NCBI RefSeq assembly: GCF_015356755.1
Contig: NZ_JADFCO010000064.1
Location: 351,651 to 415,650 of the forward strand
Length of the DNA: 64,000 nucleotides
Reading direction: 5' to 3'
Source: Nonlabens antarcticus
GTDB taxonomy: Bacteria > Bacteroidota > Bacteroidia > Flavobacteriales > Flavobacteriaceae
The notes below the pieces were generated by a model that saw only the letters and a list, made by a program, of their open reading frames with translations, had not been told where the DNA came from and made no database searches. Shown piece by piece: positions 8,275 through 17,114 of the stretch (positions are counted from its first letter, which is position 1; each line of letters opens with the position of its first letter). Both the position numbers and the translations under genes were made by a program.

Positions 8275-9801
8275 ATGGCTATACTGGGACCTATCATAAA
8301 AGCAGCACTCAACATTCATGAGTATTTTACTCATGTAAATGATCACCAGGAAGCACAACAGGCTGTTCTAAAAGAGTTACTGATACGCGCTGCAGATACT
8401 GCTTTTGGTAAAGAATATGATTTCCATCAGATTCTCGCAGAAGATGATATTTATAAAGCTTTTGAAAACGCTATTCCTTTCCATGATTACCATAGTATGG
8501 ATGAAAAATGGTGGAGTAGAGTTAAGGAAGGAGAGGAAAATGTAACCTGGCCGGGAATGCCATCTTACATGGCCCGCAGTAGTGGTACCACCGGGAAAAA
8601 GAGCAAAATGATTCCTGTGACTAATGCCATGTTAGAAGCGATACGCAAGGCAGGTGCGAGACAGGTAAGTGCGTTAACTAATTTTGAACTAGATTCTGAT
8701 GTCTTTGAAAAAGAAGCGCTGGCGTTAGGAAGCTCTACAGAACTTGATGATGTTGACGGGTTTAAAGTGGGAGAAATAAGTGGTATTGCAGCGAGTAATA
8801 TACCAGAATTCCTAGAAAGCAAATACCGTCCAGGATCTGAAATCGCGGCCATGGAAGATTGGGATGAGAAGGTTCAGAAAATTGCAGAAATGTCTAAAGA
8901 ATGGGACATTGCGATGATTAGTGGAATTCCTTCCTGGTTAGAATTAATGCTAAAAAAGGTGATTGATTATCACAAGGTAGATTCCATTCATGAGGTCTGG
9001 CCTTCCTTGAGTGTTTTCACTTCAGGTGGTGTGGCATTTGAACCTTACCGCAGCAGTTTTGAAGCACTATTTACAAAACCAGTACAAATTGTAGATACCT
9101 ATCTTGCTAGTGAAGGATTCATCGCTTGTCAGCAAAGGCAAGAAACAGATGCGATGCAGCTCATCACAGATGGTGGGATTTTCTTTGAATTTGTTCCCTT
9201 TAAGCCAGAATACATTTTAGAAGATGGAAGTCTGCGTCAGGATGTGGTCGCCCTTGATATTTCTCAAGTAGAGCCAGATGTTGATTATGTATTATTAATT
9301 TCCACCGTTAGTGGTGCATGGCGTTATCTAATAGGTGATACGATTGCATTTACAGATGTTGACCATGCCGAAATTAAAATTACCGGAAGAACTAAGTTCT
9401 TTCTCAACGTGGTTGGAAGTCAGTTATCCGTACTTAAAATGGAAACTGCCATAGGTGAGGTGCAAGAGGAATTGAGCGCCACCATTAAGGAATTTACTGT
9501 TTATGCTCGTAAAATTGATGGAGAATTTCATCACAAATGGTACCTAGAAACTGACTCTGATATCTCTGATGAAACTCTCGCTACCTCTCTAGACGAGAAA
9601 CTACAAGAGGCAAATAAAAATTATAGAGTTGCTAGAAGTAAAGCTCTTGAGGGAGTGAAAGTCTACAAGGTTCCCAATGGTTTTTTTAACAAATGGAATG
9701 CCCATCAAAAGAAAATGGGAGGACAGGTAAAAATGGCAAAAGTCCTGAGCGATGACAAACAAGAAGAGTGGGAGCAGTTTGTAGAGGATGAGTTGGGTTA
9801 G
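8275..9801 (+). CDS. GH3 family adenylate-forming enzyme
   Basis: 508 residues, the normal GH3 length. The ATP/AMP-binding loop is RSSGTTGKKSKMIP (about residues 101-114), with GGVAFEPY and DTYLASEGF further on and the GRTKFFLNVVGSQL block of the C-terminal hinge. Plant GH3 enzymes join amino acids to auxin or jasmonate; the bacterial members' substrates are not established, so the acyl acid and acceptor here are unknown. Monocistronic by layout. Confidence 0.92.
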   Translation: MAILGPIIKAALNIHEYFTHVNDHQEAQQAVLKELLIRAADTAFGKEYDFHQILAEDDIYKAFENAIPFHDYHSMDEKWWSRVKEGEENVTWPGMPSYMARSSGTTGKKSKMIPVTNAMLEAIRKAGARQVSALTNFELDSDVFEKEALALGSSTELDDVDGFKVGEISGIAASNIPEFLESKYRPGSEIAAMEDWDEKVQKIAEMSKEWDIAMISGIPSWLELMLKKVIDYHKVDSIHEVWPSLSVFTSGGVAFEPYRSSFEALFTKPVQIVDTYLASEGFIACQQRQETDAMQLITDGGIFFEFVPFKPEYILEDGSLRQDVVALDISQVEPDVDYVLLISTVSGAWRYLIGDTIAFTDVDHAEIKITGRTKFFLNVVGSQLSVLKMETAIGEVQEELSATIKEFTVYARKIDGEFHHKWYLETDSDISDETLATSLDEKLQEANKNYRVARSKALEGVKVYKVPNGFFNKWNAHQKKMGGQVKMAKVLSDDKQEEWEQFVEDELG

Positions 9802-9938
9802 TTTTCAATTCCAGTACCAATTAACAGTGGATAGTTGTTGTTTTATCGTTGTTTCTATTTATTGAATCATTTGATAGTAGGTTGTTGTGCGAGGTAAAAA
9901 AATATTTAATTCATCTAACCTCTAACCTCTATTTGTAA

Positions 9939-10523
9939 TCAACTCATTTCTTTCATGGTCGGTTTTTTACCCGTGGTACCGTAGCGATTAATCAGCTCAG
10001 TGATTTCTTCTGGAGATAGGTAAAACTTGCGCATGTGGTCTTTGTAAGAATCGGATAGGCTTGTATTGTTGAGAATAAAATCCTTGGTTTTCAAAATATA
10101 ATTTCCCATCCCATGTTTTACGGCATAATCGTCTGCTGTGCGTTCTACTTCTTTTATATGTGAAGGAGAATACAAGTATTTCAATCCAAAAATAAGCATG
10201 CTTATCGTGGAGCGACTTCTATAATCCATCACATGACCCAACTCGTGACCTAGCCATCCTATTAGCACATCATTAGGGACTTCATCAATGGTAAAATATT
10301 TATCTTCTACTTTAAACTTTTTACTAATGAGCACAATGTAGGCGCGCTCTTTACGCGATTTTAAAAGACTGGTCCATTTAGGTTGCGCCTGCATAAAATT
10401 CTTGCGCACCATATCGTTATACTTAAATTCAACTTCAGTATGAGCAAGTTCTGGGTAGAAAGACATCGCCATTTCGGCTTCTTTCCTGATGTTGTCTGGC
10501 GCAATTAATTTGGGATAATTCAT
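9939..10523 (-). CDS. HExxH zinc metallopeptidase-like protein
   Basis: 194 residues without a signal peptide. The zincin motif is GHELGHVMDY (about residues 90-99) and a likely third ligand lies in EVERTADDYAVKHG, the ExxxD arrangement of M48-like gluzincins. Only a short membrane-like stretch (SMLIFGLKYLY) separates the two, so it is a compact soluble or membrane-associated protease. Substrate unknown. Confidence 0.8.
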   Translation of the reverse strand: MNYPKLIAPDNIRKEAEMAMSFYPELAHTEVEFKYNDMVRKNFMQAQPKWTSLLKSRKERAYIVLISKKFKVEDKYFTIDEVPNDVLIGWLGHELGHVMDYRSRSTISMLIFGLKYLYSPSHIKEVERTADDYAVKHGMGNYILKTKDFILNNTSLSDSYKDHMRKFYLSPEEITELINRYGTTGKKPTMKEMS

Positions 10524-10630
10524 TTAGATGTAAGATAGCTTTTACCCTTAATTGAGGTCGTGAAAAATGAGTTAAATGAACTTTTTAACCATCAAGGCTG
10601 TATTAATTAACCTATAAATTAGAGCTAAAC

Positions 10631-10646
10631 CGCTTTCGCGAAAGCG
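10631..10646. repeat. Palindrome CGCTTTCGCGAAAGCG, copy 4
   Basis: Perfect 16-mer, intergenic, 8 bp beyond the TonB-receptor stop. Confidence 0.95.
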
Positions 10647-10654
10647 AACTTAAA

Positions 10655-13081
10655 TTAAATTTTGATCTCTAAAGTGACATAATAATTGCGACCGGGAGAA
10701 GGGATGATCCCAGGACCAGGGTAACCAGTTGCGCGTCTCGTGAAGTAAGCGTTGTCCAAAGCATTATTAATTCCAGCTTCTAACTTGTAATTTTTGTACT
10801 TGTAGGAAGTAGAAAAATCAAGAATATCATAACTGGGAATAGCACCTATGACACCGCTTTGGTTTCCCTCTGTGGCATTAGTAGCATCTGTGAATTGCTG
10901 GCCCAGGTAGCTGTACTGTATGCTGGATAAAAAGTTTTTGTAACCAAATGTGAGTCCGGTTTTAAAGTTCAATTCAGGAACAAATTCTACCTCGCTTCCC
11001 TCAACGCCGTTTTCATCAGATCTCGTATATTCAGACTGTATGAAAGATGTATTTAGGAAAAAGTTGAAGTTATAATCATTGTTTTTGATAAATAGTTTGT
11101 TCAAATTAAAATCGAAAAGCGACTCCACACCGTATATCACCGCATCGCCTACATTAGTTCTTAAAATTTTTGCGTTTCCATCAGGCGTTGCCTCGACAAC
11201 AAACCCGATGCGATCATTATAAAACAATCCAAACACGTTTGCATCGTAAGAAATGAAATCATTAAAATTCCCACGTAGTCCTAGATCTGTCGTGAATCCT
11301 TTTTCGTCAGCAATATCAGGATCAATGCTAAAAGCAGGGTTTACCGTACTTATATCGGCAAATGTAACTGACCGGTAGTTTTGGGAAATATTTCCATAAA
11401 TTTCAATGCCGTTTGCTGGTTTGTAACTGGTTCCCAAACCTAACAATACAAATGAACGCTCGTTCACGGCATCTTCCCTTACTCGTTCACTGAGGATTAC
11501 GTTCCCAGCTGCATCAGTATTAATACGTTGGAAATAGCCGTCACTTTCTGTTTTGATGTATTCCAGTCTAAATCCTGGTGTAATACTTAATTTGTCATTT
11601 AAATAAAAAATATTCTCCCCAAATACGGACAGATTCGTATTCGGGTAATCAAATCTATTTTGGGTAGTGAAATTCGGAAAACGGTCGTTTTGGAAATCAA
11701 AGTTGGGATTAGTTCCATCAGATCCGGGCCCTTGTTCACTGGAGTTGGTTGCCCGATAATATTTTGAACCTATCAAAAAAGTAGCATCTCGTTTACCAAT
11801 GGTATATTCAGAAACCAACCTCGTTTCAAAGCCGTAATTATTAAAGTTCCCATCTATTAAATCTCGTGGACCACCTGGATCTACTTGACTTACTCTATTA
11901 GAACGAAACCCTAATGACTTTCTAGAAGCATCGAGACCGAAAGCACTGAACGAGAAGTTTGTATTTTCAGAAAATTCATGATCCAGACGAATGTTATATA
12001 GAAGCCAGTCCACTTTAAACCAGTTGCGCTCGCGATTGCTTTGGTAGGGATCTGCATTGAATTGACCATCAGTTAAACCACCGGCCTGTTGAGCGAGATA
12101 TCTTAGGTAAGTAAGTTCTCCAGAAATCTTAGTCTTTTCATTGAATTGGTATCCTACGTGGCCATAAAAGTTCTTACTCTCAAACTGAGAATTAGGCCTA
12201 AAACCGTCCCCTTTTTTGTAATTGAAGAAAGTGTAGTAACTCCACTTTCCAGCTGTGCCGCTGGCACTGGTGAAATTAGTATAGAGGTTATTGCTTCCTA
12301 GTGTATTTCTGGTTATAAACTCAAAAGGCTTATTTTTTTCCGGTTCTTTCATTACAAAATTAATCAACCCACCGAATTGCGTTCCATATTGTAGGGAAGC
12401 AGCGCCACGTATCACTTGGATTTCCTTTAAGCCTTCAGAAGCTGGTGAGTAGTAACTTTCAGGATACCCTAGAACATCTGCACTAATATCATAACCGTTC
12501 TGACGGGTGTTGAAGTTTGCGGTACGGTTAGGATCCAGACCGCGACCACCTATATTTAATTGTAGCCCTGCATCATCATTTTGAAATATATTGAGTCCCG
12601 ATACCTGATTGTAAATCTGTCTTGCATTGTTAGTAGCTAGGTTTGCAGTAGAGTTTTCCAAAAGGATAACCTCTGTTTTTTTTCCTGCATAGATGGCAGT
12701 TCCTTCCACATCTTTCAAGCGTTTAAGGTTAAAAACTTGTTGCTTTCTAACGTTGATCTGGACTGCGGTAAGCGTCTCTGCGAGATTAGAAAGTTGGAAA
12801 TTAACTGTGGTGTTTTGAGTAACCGGAATTGTTTTTTCCAGTACTTCATATTCATAATCAAACACTACCATACTCAATTCAGATTCAGCGGTAGAGAAAG
12901 AGAACTCACCTTGTTCATCAGTTTTTGCAAGTATAGCCTTGTCTTTTTGATAGATACTGGCTTGAGCAATGGGAAGTCTTGTAATTGCATCAGTTACTTT
13001 TCCTGTTACTATATTTTGAGCGGAAGCAGCAATAGAAATTAAAACAAAAAGTAAGAATAATTTATAATCCTTGAATATCAT
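10655..13081 (-). CDS. TonB-dependent receptor with carboxypeptidase-regulatory-like N-domain (iron locus)
   Basis: About 808 residues from the preferred start. The frame extends 14 codons further upstream (13123), but MIFKDYKLFLLFVLISIAAS is a normal signal peptide start, so I place the start at 13081, overlapping the upstream HTTM gene by 20 bp. After cleavage (ASAQN) there is a CarboxypepD_reg-like domain (VTGKVTDAITRLPIAQASIY), a plug (IQVIRGAASLQYGTQFGGLINF) and a barrel ending in YYVTLEIKI. FecA/siderophore-receptor-like. Last gene of the presumed iron-uptake operon; substrate inferred from neighbours. Confidence 0.92.
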   Translation of the reverse strand: MIFKDYKLFLLFVLISIAASAQNIVTGKVTDAITRLPIAQASIYQKDKAILAKTDEQGEFSFSTAESELSMVVFDYEYEVLEKTIPVTQNTTVNFQLSNLAETLTAVQINVRKQQVFNLKRLKDVEGTAIYAGKKTEVILLENSTANLATNNARQIYNQVSGLNIFQNDDAGLQLNIGGRGLDPNRTANFNTRQNGYDISADVLGYPESYYSPASEGLKEIQVIRGAASLQYGTQFGGLINFVMKEPEKNKPFEFITRNTLGSNNLYTNFTSASGTAGKWSYYTFFNYKKGDGFRPNSQFESKNFYGHVGYQFNEKTKISGELTYLRYLAQQAGGLTDGQFNADPYQSNRERNWFKVDWLLYNIRLDHEFSENTNFSFSAFGLDASRKSLGFRSNRVSQVDPGGPRDLIDGNFNNYGFETRLVSEYTIGKRDATFLIGSKYYRATNSSEQGPGSDGTNPNFDFQNDRFPNFTTQNRFDYPNTNLSVFGENIFYLNDKLSITPGFRLEYIKTESDGYFQRINTDAAGNVILSERVREDAVNERSFVLLGLGTSYKPANGIEIYGNISQNYRSVTFADISTVNPAFSIDPDIADEKGFTTDLGLRGNFNDFISYDANVFGLFYNDRIGFVVEATPDGNAKILRTNVGDAVIYGVESLFDFNLNKLFIKNNDYNFNFFLNTSFIQSEYTRSDENGVEGSEVEFVPELNFKTGLTFGYKNFLSSIQYSYLGQQFTDATNATEGNQSGVIGAIPSYDILDFSTSYKYKNYKLEAGINNALDNAYFTRRATGYPGPGIIPSPGRNYYVTLEIKI

Positions 13082-14417
13082 CGTTGAAGGGTAAGATCCA
13101 GTCTTTATGCTGGAATGATTCATTTATAGAGTACAAGTCAATTGATTTATCAATATAAGGCTGACTTAACCTTCCATTGAGAGCTACATAACTTTCTGCA
13201 AACACCTGAACATTTTGATGTCCTTGTGCTGTAAAGTGATCGCCTAGATAATGTGCATATTGCAAGATGAAATCTGGCTGGAAGCTCATTTGTTTTTCTT
13301 GATATGAAGTGAGGAAGTCTGTGTTATCAACTACAAAACTAGCGCCAGTATCACCATCCACGATTCTGTATTGAGTATAGCCCATTTTTTCCATAAGCAT
13401 TACCCGCCAGGAAAAACGATAGCCTTCTTCTGTCCAGAAAAGTTCATCTGGATACAGGCTGTAACGCCATGGCAATAATAATTGAATAACAAAAAATAAG
13501 GATAGTACTGGTAGAATGATGAAGGGTCTTCTCACTCTGTAATTCTGGCTGATGATTATTTTTTTGATTTTATATGCTGGTGGTTTCAAAAACCTATTGA
13601 GAATTCTTAAAATTCTTTTATGAAATGCGGCATCAAAAAAGATCAGACAGCTTACAATCATTACTAATGGGAATACTCCTATGGGAAACAACATTCTTGT
13701 TAACACGTGAAAAACAACCGCCAGAATAAAACCTAATGTTCTCGTTTTTCTGTACAATAAAAGAAAAGGAATACTTAAATCATAGAGCATTCCTGACCAG
13801 CTCATCACATAAGGAATCCATTCTAATTGCATGAGATTTCCCAACAAGGGCAAGTCATATTTTGAGGGCAACCAAATCTTCAATGGCATCGCACGCAACA
13901 ACCAGTCAGAGTTTAGTTTTGCTAGTCCTGCATAAAAGTACACGATGCATAAGAGCAGTTTGATGCTATCTGTGGTCCAGCGAGGTACAAACTTGTACGC
14001 TTTCGCGGAAGCGTAATTATCTAACGCATAATACTTATTTGCTGGTAAAAAAATCATCAAGAAACTCAATACACTCACGAAGTAATAATGATTGAGGTAA
14101 GTGGTTTTATCCATCAACTCGATGTACGTAAAGCTTAAAAAAAACATTATAATCGCTATCCTATATTTGAATCCTAAAGCGACAAAAAGCGCAGAAAGTC
14201 CACATATCGCATATAAAATATAGGTGTAATTGCCTAAAGGTTGGATCCATTCAAAGCCATAATAGGAAAAATGAAATTTGGGATCAATGTATAAAGTCTT
14301 TATCCAGCCGTTGAGCCAAAACCGAACCACGCTAAAAACCATCATCAAACCGAAACCAATGCGAAATACCGCAAGCGGTGCACTGGAAACATTTTTATTG
14401 AAATAGTTGTGGAACAT
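13062..14417 (-). CDS. HTTM-domain membrane protein (vitamin K-dependent gamma-carboxylase-like)
   Basis: 451 residues with several transmembrane helices in the first two thirds (for example YILYAICGLSALFVALGF, IAIIMFFLSFTYIELMDK) and a soluble C-terminal part. The fold group is HTTM, named for its horizontally transferred transmembrane relation to gamma-carboxylase. It sits between imelysin and TonB-receptor genes, an arrangement I recall from flavobacterial iron-acquisition loci, so an inner-membrane role in that pathway is inferred. A variant palindrome repeat is read as ASAKA near residue 140. Confidence 0.88.
   Translation of the reverse strand: MFHNYFNKNVSSAPLAVFRIGFGLMMVFSVVRFWLNGWIKTLYIDPKFHFSYYGFEWIQPLGNYTYILYAICGLSALFVALGFKYRIAIIMFFLSFTYIELMDKTTYLNHYYFVSVLSFLMIFLPANKYYALDNYASAKAYKFVPRWTTDSIKLLLCIVYFYAGLAKLNSDWLLRAMPLKIWLPSKYDLPLLGNLMQLEWIPYVMSWSGMLYDLSIPFLLLYRKTRTLGFILAVVFHVLTRMLFPIGVFPLVMIVSCLIFFDAAFHKRILRILNRFLKPPAYKIKKIIISQNYRVRRPFIILPVLSLFFVIQLLLPWRYSLYPDELFWTEEGYRFSWRVMLMEKMGYTQYRIVDGDTGASFVVDNTDFLTSYQEKQMSFQPDFILQYAHYLGDHFTAQGHQNVQVFAESYVALNGRLSQPYIDKSIDLYSINESFQHKDWILPFNDDIQGL
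13998..14013. repeat. Palindrome variant CGCTTTCGCGGAAGCG, copy 5
   Basis: One-base variant inside the HTTM gene; frame gives ASAKA. The change is the same one seen in copy 13. Confidence 0.85.
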
Positions 14418-14426
14418 GTTTTTAAT

Positions 14427-14456
14427 AAAAAAAGGCCGCCAGTTTAATAGCGACCT
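14427..14456 (-). terminator. Intra-operon terminator/attenuator after imelysin gene
   Basis: On the minus strand, a 7-bp stem (14456-14450 with 14439-14433, one G-U) with a 10-base loop is followed at once by a run of T. It lies in the 59-bp gap between imelysin and HTTM genes and probably lowers expression of the two membrane genes relative to the lipoprotein. Confidence 0.6.
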
Positions 14457-14476
14457 AGGGATTTGTATGTGATTAA

Positions 14477-15604
14477 TTAATCGCCATCTGCATCCACATA
14501 ATCTACGGACACATTTAGTACTTGTAACATATCTACCTTCATCAATACTACAGCACGCTGTAATTCATCATAAGTAACTGTCATTTTTGAATTGTCCGTT
14601 GAAACTTGTTGGGATAAATCGTTATTGAGTGTATTTAATTGAGCTCTTGCAATTCCAAATTGGTCATTGATCATTGCTGTAAGTGAGATTTCAGTAGACT
14701 CATTGACATAATCTGCATATCCAAGACCATTGCTGGAGCCTGCAAAAGAAGTTCCATTGAAAAAGTCTTCTACAGCTTTAAGACTTTCTAGGGCTAGCTC
14801 CTTTGAATAAACCTTGCTGTATAATCCTTCTACACGATCTGGTAAAGGAGTGGTGGAGAAAACACCTGCAGGTATTCCTATCTTATTAGCTCGCAATCCC
14901 TTTTCATAGTAGAAGATAAAATCATTGACTAACTTATTGATGGCACTGGAAGCATTATTTGCCGTGCTAGTAACAAAAACGTCACGATAGGATGTCAACC
15001 AGTCATTACGTACTTGCGAAGTCAAACCTTTCATCTGGTTTGTAATATCTGTCAAATACAAAACGTTTTTCCTAAAGTTGGAATCCGTTGAGTAAGCTGC
15101 AATAATGGAAGCATCATCTGCGGCAATAGCATAGATCATATATTCTACGGCAGGAAATCCTACGGCATCATTATTATTTGCTGTTGTTAGATCATAATTT
15201 CTCTCGTCCAAATTAGTTTCATCAATTCCATTGATGTTACTCTCGATGTCAGAGGTATTTGTAGGATAAATGTTCATCTGGAAGGAATACAGAATTTCTT
15301 CGGCCTTTCCTATATTGAACATTTCCACATATTGCCAGGTTTTATATGCTTCCAACCACGAGCTTCTCATAGTGGTTAAATTTGTCTGGGTAGGATTCTC
15401 AGTAAATTCCAACCGATCTGCATTTAACTGATCTAATTTGTTTTCTAAATCTGTTAGTGATGGGAGAATAATATTGTCCGCAATATTTGTTAGCATTGCT
15501 TTCCTATCAAAATCATTACTGGGAATATCATTTGTAGACTCGTCTTCTGAGGTACAGGAGAATAAAGCGATTGTTATAAAAAACAAGAATGAAACTTTTT
15601 TCAT
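14477..15604 (-). CDS. Imelysin family lipoprotein (M75-like)
   Basis: 375 residues, lipobox LFSC (Cys 17). Imelysin-like proteins are periplasmic or surface helical-bundle proteins linked to iron uptake (IrpA, EfeO relatives). The family GxHxxE motif appears here as GFPAVEYMIYA, with Pro instead of His; I believe this is common in the flavobacterial lipoprotein subgroup, so metal binding, if any, must use other residues. It lies between DUF4856 and HTTM genes, each boundary marked by a hairpin. Confidence 0.9.
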   Translation of the reverse strand: MKKVSFLFFITIALFSCTSEDESTNDIPSNDFDRKAMLTNIADNIILPSLTDLENKLDQLNADRLEFTENPTQTNLTTMRSSWLEAYKTWQYVEMFNIGKAEEILYSFQMNIYPTNTSDIESNINGIDETNLDERNYDLTTANNNDAVGFPAVEYMIYAIAADDASIIAAYSTDSNFRKNVLYLTDITNQMKGLTSQVRNDWLTSYRDVFVTSTANNASSAINKLVNDFIFYYEKGLRANKIGIPAGVFSTTPLPDRVEGLYSKVYSKELALESLKAVEDFFNGTSFAGSSNGLGYADYVNESTEISLTAMINDQFGIARAQLNTLNNDLSQQVSTDNSKMTVTYDELQRAVVLMKVDMLQVLNVSVDYVDADGD

Positions 15605-15712
15605 TTAAGGGTTTTCAATTTTAATTTTAATTTTGTAACGTAAATACGTTTAAGAGCAATGTTGTTGCAACTAATTGGTACGTAATAAACCAACAGCCTT
15701 ACTTGAAAAAAT

Positions 15713-15744
15713 AAAAGCCTTAAGGTTTTTACCTTAAGGCTTTT
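15713..15744. terminator. Strong bidirectional terminator between DUF4856 and imelysin genes
   Basis: 14-bp perfect stem (15713-15726 with 15731-15744), TTTT loop, A-run on one side and T-run on the other. For the minus-strand operon it lies 9 bp beyond the DUF4856 stop, so DUF4856 transcripts should mostly end here. Confidence 0.85.
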
Positions 15745-15752
15745 TAATTTTT

Positions 15753-16958
15753 TTATCCGGCAGCTTGCTCTACAGTGAAACCAAATCTGGAAGAAATAGT
15801 TTCACAAATAGTGTCTAAAGTATCGTCTGTCACATCCCAGAAACCATCATTTTCAGTAAGCTGGTCTAAGATCGTTTGAACTTCAGCTCTTGTGAAATAG
15901 GGTTGATTTGAATTTGGTTTTCTTGTGAATTGAAGACTGTATACAAATCCGTAAGCCTCCGAAAATGCGTGGAATGCTCGTGCATTATCAGAGTCTAGGT
16001 TTCCTTTTCCGTTCTGAAGATAGAAGACGGCTCTTACAGCTGGAATCTTAGAAATGTTTTCTTTAATGATTTCAGCTTGTTGATCTCTCAGGTCATAATC
16101 TCCAGCGACAATTGCAGCACGACCTAGTTTGAATGCATCATAAATTGTTGCTGCAATTCCGGTAAAATCTGAATCAGATTCTACACGGTCTAGGTATTCA
16201 CCTAAAAAGCTATCTTGATCAAGAATAGGAGTTGCCGGGTTAGGTTCTGCACCATAAAGATATCCATAGGCTTCATCCCACTTATGCTCCATAGTCGTGT
16301 AGTTCTTACCAGACTCTAACACCTGGTTATCGTTATTTAGACGATTATCACCTTCATCAAGAACCTGCTGGCTTAAATAGTTGTTCAACATTTGGTCTGT
16401 CATCAGGCCACCTAATAGTCCTTTTGCAAATGCTTGATTGTATTCTAGACCATCAGCATTGATGTAACGTATGGTTCCACCGCCTGCTTGTTGCAAGTTT
16501 CCAGCAACTCCTTTACTTGCTGTAGTGTTCCAGGCAGGAAAAACTTCATTGACTTGACCTGCAATGTAGCCATCAAAATCAGCTTTTATCGCTGCAGCTT
16601 CAGTGCTGTTGCTACCGTAATAGTCAAGGCTAGCGGCAACTTTGCTACGTACACTTTTATCGGAGGCATTTAATGCAGGATCATTAAAATCGTTTGAACC
16701 TTGAACGTGAGCAAACTTATTATCGATAATAGCTTCTGTCAAGGTATTATCCTTTAAAGCATCAAGAACTTGTTCAGACATCTCGATGCGAGTAGTTTGC
16801 CCAGAGAAGTTTACCGTAGAGGCACTGTTGCGAGTAAAGGCATAAGTTGTAGGTGCTTCCGTGTTTACACGTGTGATTTCATCGTCATTAGAATCACAGC
16901 TCATTAATGCTGCAACGGATAAGACGGATAATGAAATATTTTTTAAATTGGTATTCAT
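15753..16958 (-). CDS. DUF4856 lipoprotein
   Basis: 401 residues, lipobox ALMSC (Cys 21), then a Asp/Asn/Thr-rich linker and a mostly helical body typical of DUF4856 (YAFTRNSASTVNFSGQTTRIEM near the start, MEHKWDEAYGYLYG in the middle, which recalls the EFeO/imelysin helices). In flavobacteria the gene commonly precedes an imelysin gene, as here. Function unproven; surface iron handling is inferred. A palindromic operator candidate overlaps its promoter. Confidence 0.88.
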   Translation of the reverse strand: MNTNLKNISLSVLSVAALMSCDSNDDEITRVNTEAPTTYAFTRNSASTVNFSGQTTRIEMSEQVLDALKDNTLTEAIIDNKFAHVQGSNDFNDPALNASDKSVRSKVAASLDYYGSNSTEAAAIKADFDGYIAGQVNEVFPAWNTTASKGVAGNLQQAGGGTIRYINADGLEYNQAFAKGLLGGLMTDQMLNNYLSQQVLDEGDNRLNNDNQVLESGKNYTTMEHKWDEAYGYLYGAEPNPATPILDQDSFLGEYLDRVESDSDFTGIAATIYDAFKLGRAAIVAGDYDLRDQQAEIIKENISKIPAVRAVFYLQNGKGNLDSDNARAFHAFSEAYGFVYSLQFTRKPNSNQPYFTRAEVQTILDQLTENDGFWDVTDDTLDTICETISSRFGFTVEQAAG

Positions 16959-16992
16959 ATCTTATTTAGACTTAATTAAAATAATAAGTTGA

Positions 16993-17000
16993 CAAAAGTA
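16993..17000 (-). promoter_or_regulatory. Putative -7 promoter element (TACTTTTG on minus strand)
   Basis: Reads TACTTTTG on the minus strand, about 35 bp before the DUF4856 ATG, and is bracketed by the CTTATTTAGA repeats. Confidence 0.5.
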
Positions 17001-17005
17001 ATGCC

Positions 17006-17022
17006 TTATTTAGATTAAATAA
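17006..17022. promoter_or_regulatory. Palindromic operator candidate TTATTTAGATTAAATAA
   Basis: Perfect inverted repeat, arms TTATTTA/TAAATAA, 3-base centre, placed immediately upstream of the -7 element of DUF4856. A related site, CTTATTTAGACTTAATTA, lies at 16961-16978 on the other side of the -7 element. The form resembles Fur-type iron boxes; that assignment is inference. Confidence 0.5.
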
Positions 17023-17114
17023 AAATAATCAGGAAATAAATCTATTGGTTTTATGTATCGTAATCACGATTTTAATAGAAATAATCTTTACTAAAGGTTA
17101 ATTGGCTGACGCAC

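Noticed and set aside
12737..13042. 101-codon plus-strand frame opposite the TonB receptor N-terminus
   Set aside because: Antisense to the signal peptide and N-domain of the receptor and without support.
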